From Pseudomonas oryzagri (lineage in GTDB: Bacteria; Pseudomonadota; Gammaproteobacteria; Pseudomonadales; Pseudomonadaceae): a stretch of 64,000 nt of DNA. The translations under genes and the position numbers were made by a program. Location: assembly GCF_020831405.1 (NCBI RefSeq), contig NZ_JAJHPU010000031.1:62001-126000 (forward strand). The letters are read 5' to 3'. The notes beneath the pieces are model-generated. The model worked only from the letters and a program-made list of their open reading frames with translations, made no database searches and was not told the origin of the DNA. Position 1 is the stretch's first letter, and every line of letters begins with the position of its first letter. Shown here in pieces: positions 16,804 to 26,970 of this stretch.

Positions 16804-17400
16804 ATGAAAAAGGTTCTGGTGCTGTATTACTCGATGTACGGCCATATCGAGCAGATGGCCGAGGCGGTGGCAGCCGGCGCCGCCAGCGTGGCGGGGGTCG
16901 AGGTGACCCTCAAGCGGGTGCCGGAAACCATGCCCGAGGAGATCGCGCGCAAGGCCGGCGCCAAGCTCGACCAGGCCGCCGAGGTGGCCAATCCGCAGGA
17001 GCTGGCCGACTACGACGCCATCCTGTTCGGCACGCCGACCCGCTTCGGCAACATGGCCGCGCAGATGCGCAACTTCCTCGACCAGACCGGCGGCCTGTGG
17101 GTGAAGGGCGCGCTGATCGGCAAGCTGGCCAGCGTGTTCACCTCCACCGGCACCGGCGGCGGCGGGGAAACCACCATCACCTCGTTCTGGCACACCCTCG
17201 CGCACCAGGGCATGGTCATCGTCGGCCTGCCCTACAGCGCGCCGGAGCTGACCGACATCAGCGAGCTGCGCGCCGGCTCGCCGTACGGCGCGGCGACCAT
17301 CGCCGGCGCCGACGGCTCGCGCCAGCCGAGCGCCAAGGAGCTGGCCCTGGCGCGCTTCCAGGGCGAGCACGTGGCCAAGCTGGCGGTGCGCCTGCAGTAG
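16804..17400 (+). CDS. wrbA: NAD(P)H:quinone oxidoreductase WrbA
   Basis: This is a flavodoxin-like FMN enzyme, typically tetrameric, that reduces quinones by two electrons and limits redox cycling. The start [20 protein letters not shown] is the FMN phosphate loop. [20 protein letters not shown] and [20 protein letters not shown] are WrbA hallmarks, and the end [20 protein letters not shown] is typical. ATG 16804 is preferred (198 residues, the usual WrbA length), because TGGAG at 16791-16795 is eight bases away. ATG 16798 would be only two bases from it. It stands alone, divergent from the SpmA/SpmB gene. Confidence 0.94.
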   Translation: MKKVLVLYYSMYGHIEQMAEAVAAGAASVAGVEVTLKRVPETMPEEIARKAGAKLDQAAEVANPQELADYDAILFGTPTRFGNMAAQMRNFLDQTGGLWVKGALIGKLASVFTSTGTGGGGETTITSFWHTLAHQGMVIVGLPYSAPELTDISELRAGSPYGAATIAGADGSRQPSAKELALARFQGEHVAKLAVRLQ

Positions 17401-17531
17401 GCCGGGAACCGGGCGGCGGGCCGCCGGCACCGGCGCGGCGGCTTGCCGCTGCGGCGTTTCCGCCCGGCGGACGATTGGAGGGGCGCGACGGCTGTGGCAC
17501 CATCGCGGCAAAAAGATGGAGAGGAACTCCG

Positions 17532-20207
17532 ATGGTTCTCCTGTCGCGGCCGACCTTCATCCGCCTCGTGACGCTCGCCTATTTCCTGTTCGGCCTCGGC
17601 TGGATCCTGCTCTCGGACCATCTGCTCGGCCTGTTCGCCGACAAGGATTCCATCCTGCGCGCCTCGAGCTGGAAGGGCGGGCTGTTCGTGCTGAGCACCT
17701 CGGCGCTGCTCTACGTCGCCCTGCGCGCCGTGCCGGGCACGCGCGCCGAGGCCGCCGATTCGTTGCTCGAGCGCCTGTCGGTGCGGGCGATCTCGCCGCG
17801 CCGCAACGGCTGGCTGGTCTGGCTGTTCACGTTGACCATCACCCTGGTCGCCCTCGGCCTGCAGCAGAGCCTCGCCATGGCGAACGACGGCCACCGCCTG
17901 CTGATCCTGCTGGTTCTGCCCGTTGCCCTCAGCGCCCTGATCGGCGGCCTGCTGCCCGGCCTGCTGGCGACCCTGCTCGCCTCGCTGGGCGCCGCCTGGC
18001 TGGCGCTGCCGCCGCTCGGCAGCCTGCTGGTCGACGCACAGATCGACCGCCTCCAGCTGTTCTTCTTCGTGCTGACCGGCGCCACCCTCTGCGTGATCAT
18101 CGAGCTGCTCAAGCGCGCCCGCGAGGGACTGGGCTTCCACCGCCGCCTGCTCGACTCGCTGGTGGCGGCGGCCGCCGACGCCATCGTCGTCAAGGACCGC
18201 CACGGCCGCTATCTGCTCGCCAACCAGGCCGCCGCGGACTTCGTCGGCCGGCCGCTCGACGAGGTGCTCGGCAAGACCGACGCGCAGCTGTTCGCCGCGG
18301 CGCCCGCGGTGACCATCGCCCGCCACGACCAGGAGGTGCTGCACAGCGGGCAGGCGATGAGTCACGACGAGCACCTGGTGACCGCCCAGGGCCGCCAGCT
18401 GGTGTTCTCCGTCAGCCGCGGCCCGCTGCTCGACGAAACCGGCGAGGTCAGCGGGCTGTTCGCCATCGCCCGCGACATCACCGCGCGCAAGCGCATCGAG
18501 CTGGCCCAGCAGGAGGCGACGGCGGTGTTCGAGTCCAGCTACGAGGGCATCATGGTGCTCGACACCGCGCGGCGCATCGTGCGGGTCAACCCGGCGTTCG
18601 TGCGCATCACCGGCTATGGTGCCGACGAGGCGCTCGGCAAGCCGCCGCTGTGGCTGGACGCCGAGGGCTTCGCCACGACGGCCGACGCCGCGCCCTGGGT
18701 GGCGCTGCAGGCGCAGGGCTTCTGGAGCGGCGAGGTGTGGAGCCGGCGCAAGGGCGGCGAACGCTATGCCCAGCTGCTCTCGCTGTCCGCCGTGCGCGAC
18801 GCCAGCGGCGCCGTGCAGCAGTATGTCGGCCTGTTCTCCGACATCACCCCGCTGAAGAACCACCAGGCCGAGCTGGACCGGGTGGCCCACTACGACCCGC
18901 TGACCGGCACCCCCAACCGCCGCCTGCTCGCCGACCGCCTGGAACAGGCCATCGCCCGCTCGGCGCGCTCCGGCAAGTCGCTGGCGGTGTGCCTGCTCGA
19001 CCTCGACGGCTTCCGGCAGATCAACGAGCGGCACGGCCACGATGCCGGCGACGCGCTGCTGCAGGCGGTGGCCAGCGGCCTCAAGCAGGTGCTGCGCGCG
19101 GAGGACACCCTGGCCCGCCTGGGCGGCGACGAGTTCGCCCTGCTGCTCGCCGACATCGACTCGCCGGAAGATTGCGCGAACATCCTCAACCGGGTACTGG
19201 CGGCGATCAACGCGCCGCTGCAGGTCGCCGGCGCCACCCTGCACACCTCGGCGAGCGTCGGCGTCAGCCTGTATCCCGACGACAACGTCGACGGCGACAC
19301 CCTGCTGCGGCATGCCGACCAGGCCATGTTCCTGGCCAAGGAAGCCGGCAGGAACTGCTACCACCTGTTCGACCCGGAAAGCCATCGCAAGGCGCAGGGG
19401 CACCGCCTGCACCTGGAGCAACTGCGCATCGCCCTCGAACGCGGCGAGTTCGTCCTCCACTACCAGCCCAAGGTCGACCTGAGCGACGGCCGGGTGCTCG
19501 GCGTCGAGGCGCTGGTGCGCTGGCAGGACCCGGGGCGCGGGCTGATCGCCCCGGGCGAGTTCCTGCCCTACTTCCAGAGCGTCGAGCCGCTGGAGCGGGC
19601 GCTCGGCGAGTGGGTCCTCGACAACGCGCTGGCCCAGCTCGACCAGTGGCTGAAGGAGGGCCTGACGCTCGATGTCAGCGTCAACATCAGCGCCCACCAG
19701 CTGATGCACGCCGACTTCGTCGAGCGCCTGGAAAGCCTGCTGAACTGCTACCCCGACATCCCGCGCGAGCTGCTCGAGCTGGAGATCCTCGAGACGGCGG
19801 CGCTCACCGACATGCCGCGGGCCATCGAGGTGCTGCGCGCCTGCGGGCGTCTGGGCATCCGCTTCGCCCTCGACGACTTCGGCACCGGCTACTCATCGCT
19901 GACCTACCTGCGTCAGCTGCCGATCGACACCCTGAAGATCGACCAGAGCTTCGTGCGCGACATGCTGGTCGACCCCGACGACCGCGCCATCGTCGATGGC
20001 GTGATCCGCCTGGCCGCCGCCTTCAACCGCCGGGTGATCGCCGAGGGGGTGGAAACCCTCGAGCACGGCCAGGCCCTGCAAAGTCTGGGCTGCCAGTTGG
20101 TGCAGGGTTACGGCATCGCCCGGCCGATGCCGGCCGGGCAGTTGCCCGCCTGGCTGGACACCTGGCAGGCGCAGGCGGCCTGGCGGCGCCTGGGCCAAGC
20201 ATCCTGA
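17532..20207 (+). CDS. Membrane GGDEF-EAL protein with two PAS domains
   Basis: The 891-residue cyclic-di-GMP enzyme is membrane bound. Hydrophobic segments lie at about residues 10-27, 48-66 and 95-195; the last group resembles the four-helix DUF4118/KdpD sensor. Two PAS domains follow (about 205-325 and 330-455). The GGDEF domain has an intact GGDEF at 531-535 and an RAED inhibitory I-site (RxxD) five residues before it. The EAL domain has EAL at 659-661, the conserved ILET and DDFGTGYSS, and LKIDQSFV. All catalytic signatures are present, so it may both make and break cyclic-di-GMP; which activity dominates cannot be read. The start ATG follows GGAG by eight bases. Confidence 0.92.
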   Translation: MVLLSRPTFIRLVTLAYFLFGLGWILLSDHLLGLFADKDSILRASSWKGGLFVLSTSALLYVALRAVPGTRAEAADSLLERLSVRAISPRRNGWLVWLFTLTITLVALGLQQSLAMANDGHRLLILLVLPVALSALIGGLLPGLLATLLASLGAAWLALPPLGSLLVDAQIDRLQLFFFVLTGATLCVIIELLKRAREGLGFHRRLLDSLVAAAADAIVVKDRHGRYLLANQAAADFVGRPLDEVLGKTDAQLFAAAPAVTIARHDQEVLHSGQAMSHDEHLVTAQGRQLVFSVSRGPLLDETGEVSGLFAIARDITARKRIELAQQEATAVFESSYEGIMVLDTARRIVRVNPAFVRITGYGADEALGKPPLWLDAEGFATTADAAPWVALQAQGFWSGEVWSRRKGGERYAQLLSLSAVRDASGAVQQYVGLFSDITPLKNHQAELDRVAHYDPLTGTPNRRLLADRLEQAIARSARSGKSLAVCLLDLDGFRQINERHGHDAGDALLQAVASGLKQVLRAEDTLARLGGDEFALLLADIDSPEDCANILNRVLAAINAPLQVAGATLHTSASVGVSLYPDDNVDGDTLLRHADQAMFLAKEAGRNCYHLFDPESHRKAQGHRLHLEQLRIALERGEFVLHYQPKVDLSDGRVLGVEALVRWQDPGRGLIAPGEFLPYFQSVEPLERALGEWVLDNALAQLDQWLKEGLTLDVSVNISAHQLMHADFVERLESLLNCYPDIPRELLELEILETAALTDMPRAIEVLRACGRLGIRFALDDFGTGYSSLTYLRQLPIDTLKIDQSFVRDMLVDPDDRAIVDGVIRLAAAFNRRVIAEGVETLEHGQALQSLGCQLVQGYGIARPMPAGQLPAWLDTWQAQAAWRRLGQAS

Positions 20208-20219
20208 CCCGCGCGGCGC

Positions 20220-20750
20220 TCAGCGGCCGGGGCGCTTGAGCGCGGCGAGCCAGGCCGGATCGAGGCGGTTCTGCTCGGTATCGATGCCCAGCGCCTGCAT
20301 GCGCGCCTGATGCTCGTCGATCTCGTGCACCATCTGGCTGAGGCCGCTGGAGTTGCCGTCCAGCTGGTGCATCTGCGCAAGCCCCAGGTGGTAGAAGCGC
20401 AGCAGCTTGATGGCGGTCGGGTCGTTGGCGGCGACGCCGGCCTGAACCTGGTGCATGACGTTGGTGACGCTCATCAGGCTGCGCTTGAGCTGCCAGCCGT
20501 AGACCGCCGCGGCCATCCACGGCTGCGTCCAGTACAGGCGGCGCACCAGCAGCACGGTGAGCAGCAGCCCGCCGATCACCCCGCCCAGGTTCCAGCGGAA
20601 GTTGTCGCCGCCGGGGCTGCCGAACAGCAGCACCAGCAGGCCGGACAGCAGCAGGGCCAGCGGCACGAAGGTCAGGATGATGGTCAGGGTGCTGCGCCGC
20701 GTCTGCCGGCGGTACTGCTCGGCATCCATCGGCTTGATTTCGAATATCAC
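20220..20750 (-). CDS. DUF3087 membrane protein
   Basis: The 176-residue protein has two transmembrane helices (LTIILTFVPLALLLSGLLVL and WNLGGVIGGLLLTVLLVRRL). It also has a cytoplasmic helical C-terminal half including KLLRFYHLGLAQMHQLDGNS and MVHEIDEHQARMQALGID. This matches DUF3087 (PF11286), a gammaproteobacterial family without known function. It is convergent with the GGDEF-EAL gene (12 bases between stops) and divergent from the universal stress protein gene. Confidence 0.82.
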   Translation of the reverse strand: MIFEIKPMDAEQYRRQTRRSTLTIILTFVPLALLLSGLLVLLFGSPGGDNFRWNLGGVIGGLLLTVLLVRRLYWTQPWMAAAVYGWQLKRSLMSVTNVMHQVQAGVAANDPTAIKLLRFYHLGLAQMHQLDGNSSGLSQMVHEIDEHQARMQALGIDTEQNRLDPAWLAALKRPGR

Positions 20751-20887
20751 GGGCGCGGGTTTCCTCGGGGATGGGCGGCCATTATCGCCTGCCGTCGCCG
20801 GGCCGGCTAATCGTCCGCGGGCCGGCGCGTGATTTTCCGTGGCACGGCCATACTGTTCTGGCTGACTGCTGCCGAGGAGGACCTGCC

Positions 20888-21331
20888 ATGCTCTACCAGC
20901 ATCTGCTGATCGCGGTCGACCTGACCGACGACTGCCACAAGGTGATCGAGCGCGCCGCGGCCCTGACCGCCGGCGCGGCCAGGCTGTCCCTGGTGCACGT
21001 GCTCGAGCCGGTTTCCACCCTGGTCTTCACCAACGTGGTGGGCGACGAGGTGCAGATGAAGGCCATGCACCAGGCGCAGCTCGACAAGGCCAGCCAGAAA
21101 GTGGCGGAATTCCGCAGCCGGCATCCGCAACTGGCCGCGGAAGACTGCCACGTGCTGTTCGGCCACGTCGCCCAGGAAGTGCACCGCGTGGCCCACGAGC
21201 GCGGCTGCGACCTGATCGTCACCGGCAGCCACGGCCGCCACGGCATGGCCCTGCTGCGGGGCTCGACCTCGAACGACCTGCTGCACGGCGCCACCTGCGA
21301 CGTGCTGGCGGTATACCTGCCCAAGCCCTGA
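20888..21331 (+). CDS. Universal stress protein family (UspA-like)
   Basis: The 147-residue cytoplasmic protein has the Usp fold: strand HLLIAVDLTDDCHKVIERAA at the start and the ATP-binding C-terminal motif VTGSHGRHGMALLRGSTSND (G-2x-G-9x-G-S/T). ATP-binding Usp proteins are dimers induced by stress and growth arrest. GAGGAGG lies just upstream of the ATG. It is a single gene followed at once by the repeat element at 21331-21590. Partner or pathway is unknown. Confidence 0.9.
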   Translation: MLYQHLLIAVDLTDDCHKVIERAAALTAGAARLSLVHVLEPVSTLVFTNVVGDEVQMKAMHQAQLDKASQKVAEFRSRHPQLAAEDCHVLFGHVAQEVHRVAHERGCDLIVTGSHGRHGMALLRGSTSNDLLHGATCDVLAVYLPKP

Positions 21332-21590
21332 GAGCCTGTTCACGATCTCGCGAGCTAGAGCCAGGCAAGGCCTAGGCGGCCCCGCGGAAATCGGTTGAGG
21401 AAGCGGAGTTTACGAACGGTAAATGAGCATGACTCGCTCCGCTCGCCCCTTCGGGCGTTCAGTGGCAAGCCACTGTCCGAAACCGATTGACTCGCTCCGC
21501 TCGCCCTGCGGGCCAGCCTGCGGCTGTTACTCCGCTTCGCTACGTTTCAACGCCGCTTGGCCGACGCGTAGCAGATCGTGAGCAGGCTCT
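21331..21590. repeat. Non-coding element with 18-bp terminal inverted repeats (MITE-like)
   Basis: The ends AGAGCCTGTTCACGATCT (21331-21348) and AGATCGTGAGCAGGCTCT (21573-21590) are inverted repeats matching at 17 of 18. The 260-base body has no gene and contains further palindromic words such as GACTCGCTCCGCTCGCCC, which occurs twice in variant form. A shorter copy with the same ends and the internal block AAATCGGTTGAGGAAGCGGA lies at 56755-56895 in opposite orientation. The first base overlaps the stop codon of the stress protein. Confidence 0.75.
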
Positions 21591-21602
21591 GAGTTCGCGC
21601 CC

Positions 21603-24005
21603 CTAGGGGCGCAGCCACAGCACACCACGCGTCTGCGCGGCGATCTCGGCCTCGTCCAGCGCCATCGGCCGATAGGCGCCGGCCAAGTAGGCCTCGGCCT
21701 GGTCGGCGTAGTGGCCGTCGAACGGCACCCCGCTCTGCCCCAGCGGGCTGCTGGCCAGCGCCCGCTGCGGCGCAGCGAAGTCGATCAGGCGGCGTACCGA
21801 GGGACCGTAGCCGACCGGCCAGGGCGCCGGGCCGAACTGCTGGGCCAGGTTGTTGGGTGCCTCGTGGGTGCCGGGGGCGGCGAAGGCGCCGACGTTGAAC
21901 AGCTTGTCCAGCGGCGCGACGCGGCCCAGCGGGTGCTCGAAGGTCAGGGTGTGCACCGCGCCCCAGCGCCAGCCGGCCGGATCGGCACCCAGGGTGGCGC
22001 GCAGATGGACCAGGCTGGCCCGCCAGGCACGCGCGACTATCGCCGCGCGGCTTTCCCGCGCCGGCGTGGCGCGGTCGTCCCACCAGGGCGCGCCGGCATC
22101 GGCGGCCAGCCGCGGCAGCGCGTCGCTGACCGCGCGGGTGGCGAGCAGCGCCTTGAAGAAGGGCTCGCCCAGCTCGTCGGCCATCGCCTCGCGGGCCAGT
22201 TGGTAGAGCAGCTGGTTGAACAGCACCGCGGCGCGCGAACCGAGTCGGTGCTCGCCGTCCCAGGCGGCCAGTTCGCCGAGCAGCGCCTGCTCGTCCGCAC
22301 CCGCCGCGGCGCGCAGCTCGTCCATCAGCGGGGCGAGAATGCGCTGCGGAAAGCCGTTGCCCGCCTCCAGTTGCAGCGCCTGGCTGTTGTCCACGTCCCA
22401 GCGTACGCCGGCGGCGTCGAGACGCTCGCGCAGGCGTCGGTACCGGTCCACCGGGTTGTAGTAGCCGGGCACCGCATCGCCGGCCGGGCGCTGGTTGGCC
22501 GACAGCACGTAGCCGCGCGGCGGGTTTTCCTCGCGCGGATTGGCGGAAAACGGCAGCAGTCGCGGCGCCGCCGCCTCGGCGCTGGCGCCGTCGAGCACGA
22601 AGCCCGGATCGGCGCCGGCCGGACGCTCGAGCAGGCGTCCCGCCGCCCACCAGGCGATGTCGCCCCTGGCCGAGGCCCAGACGATGTTCAGCCCCGGCGC
22701 CTCGATGCCGGCCGCCGCCGCGCGGCCCTTGGCCAGGCTGTCGGCGCGGTTGAGACGGTAGAAGGCATCGAGGATCGGGTTGGCGGCCTCCAGGTACAGC
22801 CAGCGCAGGGCGATCGGCGTGGGTCCGGCCAGCGCGCCGAGCGCGTCGTTGACCAGCGGGCCGTGCGGCGCGCGGCGCAGGGTCAGCTCGACCGGCGCGG
22901 CATCCTTCACCGCGATCCGTTCCGTGCGGCTTTCCAGATCCACCCAGCGGCCGTCGTGCCAGACCTGCTCGGCATTCGCCGGGTTGACCCGCTCGGCGAT
23001 CAGGTCGAGGTCGTCGTTCTGGAACATGGTCAGCGACCAGCCGAAGTCGCGGTTGTGGCCGAGCAGGGCGAAGGGGATCAGCGCGTGGTGCTGGCCGTAC
23101 AGCTCGAAGCCCGGCGCCGACAGATGGGCGCTGTACCACACCTGCGGCACGCTGAAGCGGATGTGCGGATCGCCGGCCAACAGCGGCTTGCCGCTGGCAG
23201 TATGCGCGCCGGCGATCGCCCAGGCGTTGCTGCCTTCGAACTGGCTGAGGCCGCCGCGCCCCGGGGCCTCGTCGCCGAGCCGGGCGAGGGCGTGCAGGCC
23301 ACGCCAGTCGGCAGCGGCCAGCGCCGGGCTCGCTGGCGACGGCGGTGCACCGCGGCCGAACACCGCCAGGTAGTCGGCACCCAGTTGGTCGCGGATATGG
23401 GTCAGCACCGGCTCGGTGCGCAGCGCGGCGGCGAAGCTGTAGGCCATGTAGCCGATCACGCTGAAGCTGTCCTCGGCGCTGAACGGCCGTGGGCGGATGC
23501 CGAGCAGGTCGAACTCCAGCGGCAGCGGCCGGCTGGCCTGGTACTGGTTGATGCCGTCGAGGTAGGCCTCGAGCGCGTGCCAGGCCGGGCTGGCGTGGTC
23601 GGCCTGGGCCACCTGCGCGCTCGCCCGCTCGCGCAGGCGCAGGGTGCGGAACAGCCGATCGGTGTCGACCAGACCGGCGCCGAGGATCTCGGCCAACTCG
23701 CCGCGCGCCAGGCGACGCAGCATCTCCATCTGGAACAGGCGCTCCTGGGCGTGCAGGTAGCCCAGCGCGCGGTACAGGTCGGCCTCGTTCTCGGCGCGGA
23801 TGTGCGGCACGCCCTGGGCGTCGAAGCGCACCTCGACCGGCGCGGCGAGGCCGGCCAGATGCAGCTCGCCGGCGCGCTGCGGCTGCTTGCCGTGCAGGTA
23901 GGCGGCGAGCGCGGCGATACCGAGCAGCAGCACGCCCGCCAGCGCGGCCAGCACACGGCGCCAGTGGCGGCGCGGAGCACGGATAGGGGAGGACGAGGCG
24001 GCCAC
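21603..24005 (-). CDS. Penicillin acylase family (Ntn hydrolase) protein
   Basis: The protein of about 800 residues is an exported, self-processing N-terminal nucleophile hydrolase. It has an N-terminal membrane or signal segment (VLAALAGVLLLGIAALAAYL), the alpha-chain sequence RFDAQGVPHIRAENEADLYR, and the cleavage and nucleophile site EGSNAWAIAG, where the serine becomes the new N-terminus of the beta chain. SGKPLLAGDPHIRF and an internal NPREENPPRGYVLSANQRP are family hallmarks. Pseudomonas members include acyl-homoserine-lactone acylases (QuiP, HacB, PvdQ), but the substrate cannot be assigned here. The start is put at GTG 24005, six bases or so after GCGGAG; a TTG 15 bases upstream is the alternative. 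Confidence 0.87.
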   Translation of the reverse strand: MAASSSPIRAPRRHWRRVLAALAGVLLLGIAALAAYLHGKQPQRAGELHLAGLAAPVEVRFDAQGVPHIRAENEADLYRALGYLHAQERLFQMEMLRRLARGELAEILGAGLVDTDRLFRTLRLRERASAQVAQADHASPAWHALEAYLDGINQYQASRPLPLEFDLLGIRPRPFSAEDSFSVIGYMAYSFAAALRTEPVLTHIRDQLGADYLAVFGRGAPPSPASPALAAADWRGLHALARLGDEAPGRGGLSQFEGSNAWAIAGAHTASGKPLLAGDPHIRFSVPQVWYSAHLSAPGFELYGQHHALIPFALLGHNRDFGWSLTMFQNDDLDLIAERVNPANAEQVWHDGRWVDLESRTERIAVKDAAPVELTLRRAPHGPLVNDALGALAGPTPIALRWLYLEAANPILDAFYRLNRADSLAKGRAAAAGIEAPGLNIVWASARGDIAWWAAGRLLERPAGADPGFVLDGASAEAAAPRLLPFSANPREENPPRGYVLSANQRPAGDAVPGYYNPVDRYRRLRERLDAAGVRWDVDNSQALQLEAGNGFPQRILAPLMDELRAAAGADEQALLGELAAWDGEHRLGSRAAVLFNQLLYQLAREAMADELGEPFFKALLATRAVSDALPRLAADAGAPWWDDRATPARESRAAIVARAWRASLVHLRATLGADPAGWRWGAVHTLTFEHPLGRVAPLDKLFNVGAFAAPGTHEAPNNLAQQFGPAPWPVGYGPSVRRLIDFAAPQRALASSPLGQSGVPFDGHYADQAEAYLAGAYRPMALDEAEIAAQTRGVLWLRP

Positions 24006-24127
24006 GGCAGGACTCCGCAAGGAAAACGGAGCGCCATTCTACGTCCACGACAGGCCGCCGGAGCAGCGCCCGCAGGAGTCGGCTGGCTCCTGCGAGGGGG
24101 GCGATTGCCCCGCAGGGTTGACCGAGT

Positions 24128-24159
24128 GCCGGAAGCCGTCGTCCCTGGCGGCTTCCGGC
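24128..24159 (-). terminator. Hairpin after the PIN-PhoH gene, probable terminator
   Basis: GCCGGAAGCCG (24128-24138) and CGGCTTCCGGC (24149-24159) form a perfect 11-bp stem seven bases past the stop of the PhoH-like gene. There is no T-run on the minus strand, so termination or 3'-end protection is inferred from position. Confidence 0.45.
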
Positions 24160-24165
24160 CGGTCC

Positions 24166-25554
24166 TTACAGATGCGCCTCGGCGTACTCGGCCAGCAGCG
24201 AGCGCGGCACCCCCTGGAGGGTGATGTGCACGCCGTGGGGGAAGTCCTTGAAGCGTTCGGTCAGGTAGGTCAGGCCCGAGCTGGGGGCCGACAGGTAGGG
24301 GGTATCGATCTGCGCCAGGTTGCCCAGGCAGACCACCTTGGAGCCGTTGCCGGCGCGGGTGATGATGGTCTTCATCTGGTGCGGGGTGAGGTTCTGGCAC
24401 TCGTCGATGAGCAGCAGACTCTGCTGGAAGCTGCGCCCGCGGATGTAGTTGAGCGACTTGAACTGCAACGGCACGCGCTGGAGGATGTAGTCGACGCTGC
24501 CGTGGGTGCTCTCGTCGTCCATGTGCAGCGCCTCGAGGTTGTCGGTGATGGCGCCCAGCCAGGGTTCCATCTTCTCCGCCTCGGTGCCGGGCAGGAAGCC
24601 GATGTCCTCGTCCAGCCCCTGCACGCTGCGGGTGGCGATGATGCGCCGGTAGCGCTTGCTGACCATGGTCTGCTCGATGGCCGCGGCCAGGGCGAGAATG
24701 GTCTTGCCCGAGCCGGCCGCGCCGGTGAGGTTGACCAGATAGATGTCCGGGTCGAGCAGCGCATACAGCGCCAGCGCCTGGTAGATGTCGCGCGGCTTGA
24801 GGCCCCAGGCCTCCTGGTGGAGCAGCGGTTCCTGGTGCAGGTCGAGCAGCAGCAGGTGGCTCTTGTGCACTTCCTTGACCCAGCCGACAAAGCCCTGCTC
24901 GTCGACGATGAACTCGTTGACGTGCACGTTGGGCAGCGCGTCGCTGAGCTGCACGCGGTGCAGGGTGCGGCCGATCTCCTGGCGGGTGTCGACCTTGCCG
25001 ACCTTCTGCCAGAACGAGCCGGGCACGGTGTGGTAGCCGCGCGACAGCAGGGCCACGTCGTCGACCAGCTGGTCGGTGTGGTAGTCCTCGGCGGCCACGC
25101 CGCAGGCGCGCGCCTTCAGGCGCATGTTGATGTCCTTGCTGACCAGCACCACCTCGACGTCCGGACGGCGGCCCTGCAACTCGACCAGTTGATTGATGAT
25201 CTTGTTGTCGTTGAGGTGCTCGGGCAGGCCGCTGACGGTGGTGTCCAGACGGCTCATGAGGATCGACAGACTGCCGCGGGGCGCACCCTTGCCGCGCTGG
25301 ATCGGCACGCCCTGCTCGACCTGGGCCGGGGTGGCCTCGCCGAGCAGCTGGTCGATCAGGCGGATGGCCTGGCGACTCTCGGCCGCCACGCTGTGCTTGC
25401 TGGTCTTCAGATGATCGAGCTCCTCGAGCACGGTCATCGGGATGGCCACCTGATGCTCCTGGAAGTTCAACAGGGCATTGGGGTCGTGGATCAGGACGTT
25501 GGTATCGAGCACATATAGCCTGGGGTAGGTGGTTTTGCCCGCGTGATTTTCCAT
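24166..25554 (-). CDS. PIN-domain and PhoH-type ATPase fusion (YlaK-like)
   Basis: The 462-residue cytoplasmic protein has an N-terminal PIN ribonuclease domain (YVLDTNVLIHDPNAL, VLEELDHLK and VLVSKDINMRLKA carry the acidic metal-site residues). Its C-terminal PhoH ATPase domain starts near residue 255: Walker A is GAAGSGKT, Walker B is SLLLIDECQNLTPHQM, and SKVVCLGNLAQIDTPYL follows. PIN-PhoH proteins of other bacteria (PhoH2 type) unwind and cut RNA. The ATG follows GGAG by eight bases. It is a single gene; the 239 bases between its start and the CDF gene hold only its promoter region. Confidence 0.9.
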   Translation of the reverse strand: MENHAGKTTYPRLYVLDTNVLIHDPNALLNFQEHQVAIPMTVLEELDHLKTSKHSVAAESRQAIRLIDQLLGEATPAQVEQGVPIQRGKGAPRGSLSILMSRLDTTVSGLPEHLNDNKIINQLVELQGRRPDVEVVLVSKDINMRLKARACGVAAEDYHTDQLVDDVALLSRGYHTVPGSFWQKVGKVDTRQEIGRTLHRVQLSDALPNVHVNEFIVDEQGFVGWVKEVHKSHLLLLDLHQEPLLHQEAWGLKPRDIYQALALYALLDPDIYLVNLTGAAGSGKTILALAAAIEQTMVSKRYRRIIATRSVQGLDEDIGFLPGTEAEKMEPWLGAITDNLEALHMDDESTHGSVDYILQRVPLQFKSLNYIRGRSFQQSLLLIDECQNLTPHQMKTIITRAGNGSKVVCLGNLAQIDTPYLSAPSSGLTYLTERFKDFPHGVHITLQGVPRSLLAEYAEAHL

Positions 25555-25793
25555 GTTCGTACTCCGGTCCCGTTGCTCAGCGACGGAATGCCCGCAGGCG
25601 CTCCGCCCCTTGGAGCCGCCCCGCCTGCGTTTCTGGGGGCAGGGGGCGACTTGCAGCCAAATTGCGTCCTGAACGTTTACCGAGTGATTACAGGTTTTGA
25701 CTCCCTCCTCCCCACGTTGATTCCCTCCTGCCTTGCAGTCTAGGTGGCCGTCCGTCTGCGCGCCGGCCATCAGGAGTTTTTCGCTCCTGTTTT

Positions 25794-26849
<1,056 letters not shown>

Positions 26850-26878
26850 CTGAGCGGTTCCATTCAGAGGGATGTGAC

Positions 26879-26910
26879 TAGATTGCGCCCATGCCCCGGG
26901 GCCAGGTCAA
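26879..26910 (-). promoter_or_regulatory. Candidate long-spacer promoter of the CDF gene
   Basis: On the minus strand TTGACC (26905-26910) and AATCTA (26879-26884) are separated by 20 bases holding the symmetric GCCCCGGGGC. Spacers of 19-20 are a hallmark of promoters activated by MerR-family metal sensors. No MerR gene is in the window, so this is an inference from spacing alone. Confidence 0.35.
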
Positions 26911-26970
26911 GCCCGCAGCCAGGCCGGAAAAGCGCTGCTAGAATCGGGCCAAAGTCCGAGGAGCCCCGCC

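Noticed and set aside
17232-19709. An 825-codon minus-strand frame across wrbA and the GGDEF-EAL gene
   Set aside because: It is antisense to two well-supported genes and crosses their boundary; the protein is a Gln/Arg/Gly-rich shadow.
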